Shown here: positions 62,687 through 64,000 of the stretch, piece by piece
How the letters are laid out: every line of letters begins with the position of its first letter
Numbering within the stretch: the first letter of the stretch is position 1
NCBI GenBank assembly: GCA_910575165.1
Contig: CAJTDS010000015.1
Location: forward strand, 1 to 64,000
Source: Eggerthellaceae bacterium
GTDB lineage: Bacteria > Actinomycetota > Coriobacteriia > Coriobacteriales > Eggerthellaceae
Direction of reading: 5' to 3'
DNA length: 64,000 bases
Notes under the pieces: generated by a model
What the model saw: only the letters and a program-made list of their open reading frames with translations
Databases searched by the model: none
Told to the model about the DNA's origin: nothing
Translations under genes and position numbers: made by a program

Positions 62687-63802
62687 TTGAGGGTGCAGAG
62701 CCTGACATTGCGCGACTTCCGCAGCTACCAAGCCCTTCGTCTGGAGGGGCTTGGCATGCTGACGGTGTTCTCCGGCCGCAACGCCGCCGGGAAGACGAAC
62801 CTGCTGGAGGCCCTGGCCCTGCTCACCTCCCGGTCGTCGTTTCGCAGCCCCCGTGTGCCCGAGCTGGTGCGCGAGGGTGCAGAGCGCGCCAACGTATCCG
62901 CCGAGCTGGGGGATGGGCAGCGGCTGGTGCAGGTGGAGATGGTGGTGGACGAGGGCCGCAGGCGCTTTCGGGTGAACGGCAAGCCGAAGCAGCCCTCGGC
63001 ATTGGCGGGCCTGCTGCCGTCGGTGGCCTTCACCCCCGACGACCTGGCCTTGGCCAAAGGGGGCATGGCCAGCCGCCGGGGCGCCTTGGACAGCCTGGGC
63101 GGGCAGCTGTCGGCCAACCACGACCAGGTGAGGCGTGATTTCGAGAAGGCTCTGGCCTTCAAGAACCGCCTGCTCAAAGAGGATGCCTCCGACGGCTACC
63201 TGGACAGTATCGACGAGACGCTGGCCCTGTGCGGGGCCATGCTTTCCTGCTACCGGGCCGCGCTCTTCCGTCGTCTGCAGGACGCGCTGCGGCTGTGGTA
63301 CGGGCGCATCTCCGACGGCGAGGACGTGCGCGGCGAGTACCTCCCCTCGTGGCTTGACGACGAGTCGTCCGACCCGCCGGAGTTCGGCCGCGACGAGGCC
63401 CGCGAGCGCCTGCGCGCGTGCATGGCGCAACGGCGCCCCGAGGAGCGCGCACGGCGGCGCGCTGTGGTGGGACCCCATGCGGACAAGGTGCGGCTGCTGG
63501 TGGAGGGTCATGCCCTCGAGCGCTTCGGCAGCCAAGGCCAGCAGCGCAGCGCCGTGCTGGCGTGGAAGCTGGCGGAGGTGTCGGTGATCCAGGATGTGCT
63601 GTCGGTGAAGCCGGTGCTGCTGCTGGACGACGTTATGAGCGAGCTGGACGAGCGCCGCCGCCGCGCCCTGGTGGAGTACGCCGTGGGCGATATGCAGACC
63701 TTCATCACCACGGCGAACCTCGATTACTTCGACGCTTCCCTGCTAGATGCCGCCCGGGTGGTGGCGTTGCAGCGGCTGGAAGGTGTCACGACCGTCGTCT
63801 AG
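62687..63802 (+). CDS. recF: DNA replication and repair protein RecF
   Basis: A 371-residue SMC-like ATPase. The Walker A lies in FSGRNAAGKTNLLEALALL, and the signature and Walker B are in FGSQGQQRSAVLAWKLAE and VLLLDDVMSELDERRR. It helps load RecA at gaps. The start is a TTG at 62687, seven bases after GAAGG; the GTG at 62693 is an alternative. The gene starts 12 bases after the dnaN stop. Confidence 0.95.
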   Translation: MRVQSLTLRDFRSYQALRLEGLGMLTVFSGRNAAGKTNLLEALALLTSRSSFRSPRVPELVREGAERANVSAELGDGQRLVQVEMVVDEGRRRFRVNGKPKQPSALAGLLPSVAFTPDDLALAKGGMASRRGALDSLGGQLSANHDQVRRDFEKALAFKNRLLKEDASDGYLDSIDETLALCGAMLSCYRAALFRRLQDALRLWYGRISDGEDVRGEYLPSWLDDESSDPPEFGRDEARERLRACMAQRRPEERARRRAVVGPHADKVRLLVEGHALERFGSQGQQRSAVLAWKLAEVSVIQDVLSVKPVLLLDDVMSELDERRRRALVEYAVGDMQTFITTANLDYFDASLLDAARVVALQRLEGVTTVV

Positions 63803-64000
63803 ACCCTTCGCTGGCCTTTGTGTGGTGCGAACTAGTCCTTGCACCCATCTTGCAGAAAACCACACCGCAGCTTGCGTGTTTTAAGCGCTTATTTGACGTA
63901 TACATGCAATTTAATGGGTTGGGACTCGTAAAAATTGAAAAACCATGCTTAGAATCGATGAGAATGCGTCTAAAAGCCATGTAGAGCCTCTCCTTGGGAG
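63803..64000. other. Spacer after recF, no gene seen
   Basis: The sequence turns AT-rich after 63870. I see no start codon with a ribosome site, no tRNA and no clear promoter. gyrB would be expected beyond the window. Confidence 0.4.

Noticed and set aside
1-64000. Insertion sequences, prophage or integrated plasmid
   Set aside because: No transposase, integrase, phage structural or plasmid gene was recognised on either strand.

Overview
The window is high-GC bacterial chromosome containing the replication origin region. The gene set points to an actinobacterial gut anaerobe of the Coriobacteriia, most likely Eggerthellaceae (inference; the genus cannot be fixed). Supporting signs are Tat-exported molybdopterin and flavin reductases, membrane-embedded LuxR-type regulators next to such reductases, menaquinone genes, and the actinobacterial-style order of the origin genes.

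Layout. 1-1.5 kb: cut end of an unknown gene, then a DUF3990 ADP-ribosyltransferase-like gene with an overlapping partner (probable toxin-antitoxin pair). 1.6-5.7 kb: a leftward DMSO-reductase-type operon (catalytic subunit, Fe-S subunit, TorD chaperone) without a membrane anchor. 5.7-8.6 kb: spacer with about 33-bp spaced repeats, a DUF4143 ATPase, an orphan RelB/DinJ antitoxin and a duplicated palindromic block. 8.6-11 kb: an orphan NrfD-type anchor, then a GntR regulator overlapping a slipin. 11-18 kb: repeats, serS, a CorC/HlyC transporter-like protein, a HepT remnant, a 26-residue membrane peptide gene and an amidohydrolase. 18-26.7 kb: menD, isochorismate synthase, mscL, folE, exonuclease III and rlmH. 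26.8-31.2 kb: an alanine/glycine symporter behind a glycine riboswitch, a shikimate-kinase-like gene, tRNA-Ser(GCU) and a cyclophilin. 31.4-33.7 kb: a 5'-truncated LuxR regulator fused head to head with the tail of a reductase. 33.7-40 kb: ispE, citrate synthase, an intact LuxR regulator convergent with a Tat flavoprotein. 40-49 kb: a very large degenerate M28 membrane protein, a membrane protein and a DinG/DnaQ helicase-nuclease. 49-57.3 kb (all leftward): ddl, rlmN, parB, parA, rsmG, jag, yidC, yidD, rnpA, rpmH. 57.5-63.8 kb: a GHKL ATPase-winged helix protein, the oriC candidate, then rightward dnaA, dnaN and recF.

How the parts work together. Six exact 16-bp parS sites (20304, 24312, 26218, 48582, 54004, 55625) lie on the parAB side of dnaA and should load ParB for origin segregation. 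TTTTCCAC-type DnaA-box candidates flank dnaA on both sides. menD and the isochorismate synthase make the quinone used by the reductases. The spacers carry an unusual number of long, often perfect inverted repeats; several share a GGTTYTGC-like core although their arms differ. No CRISPR array, insertion sequence, prophage or rRNA operon was seen.
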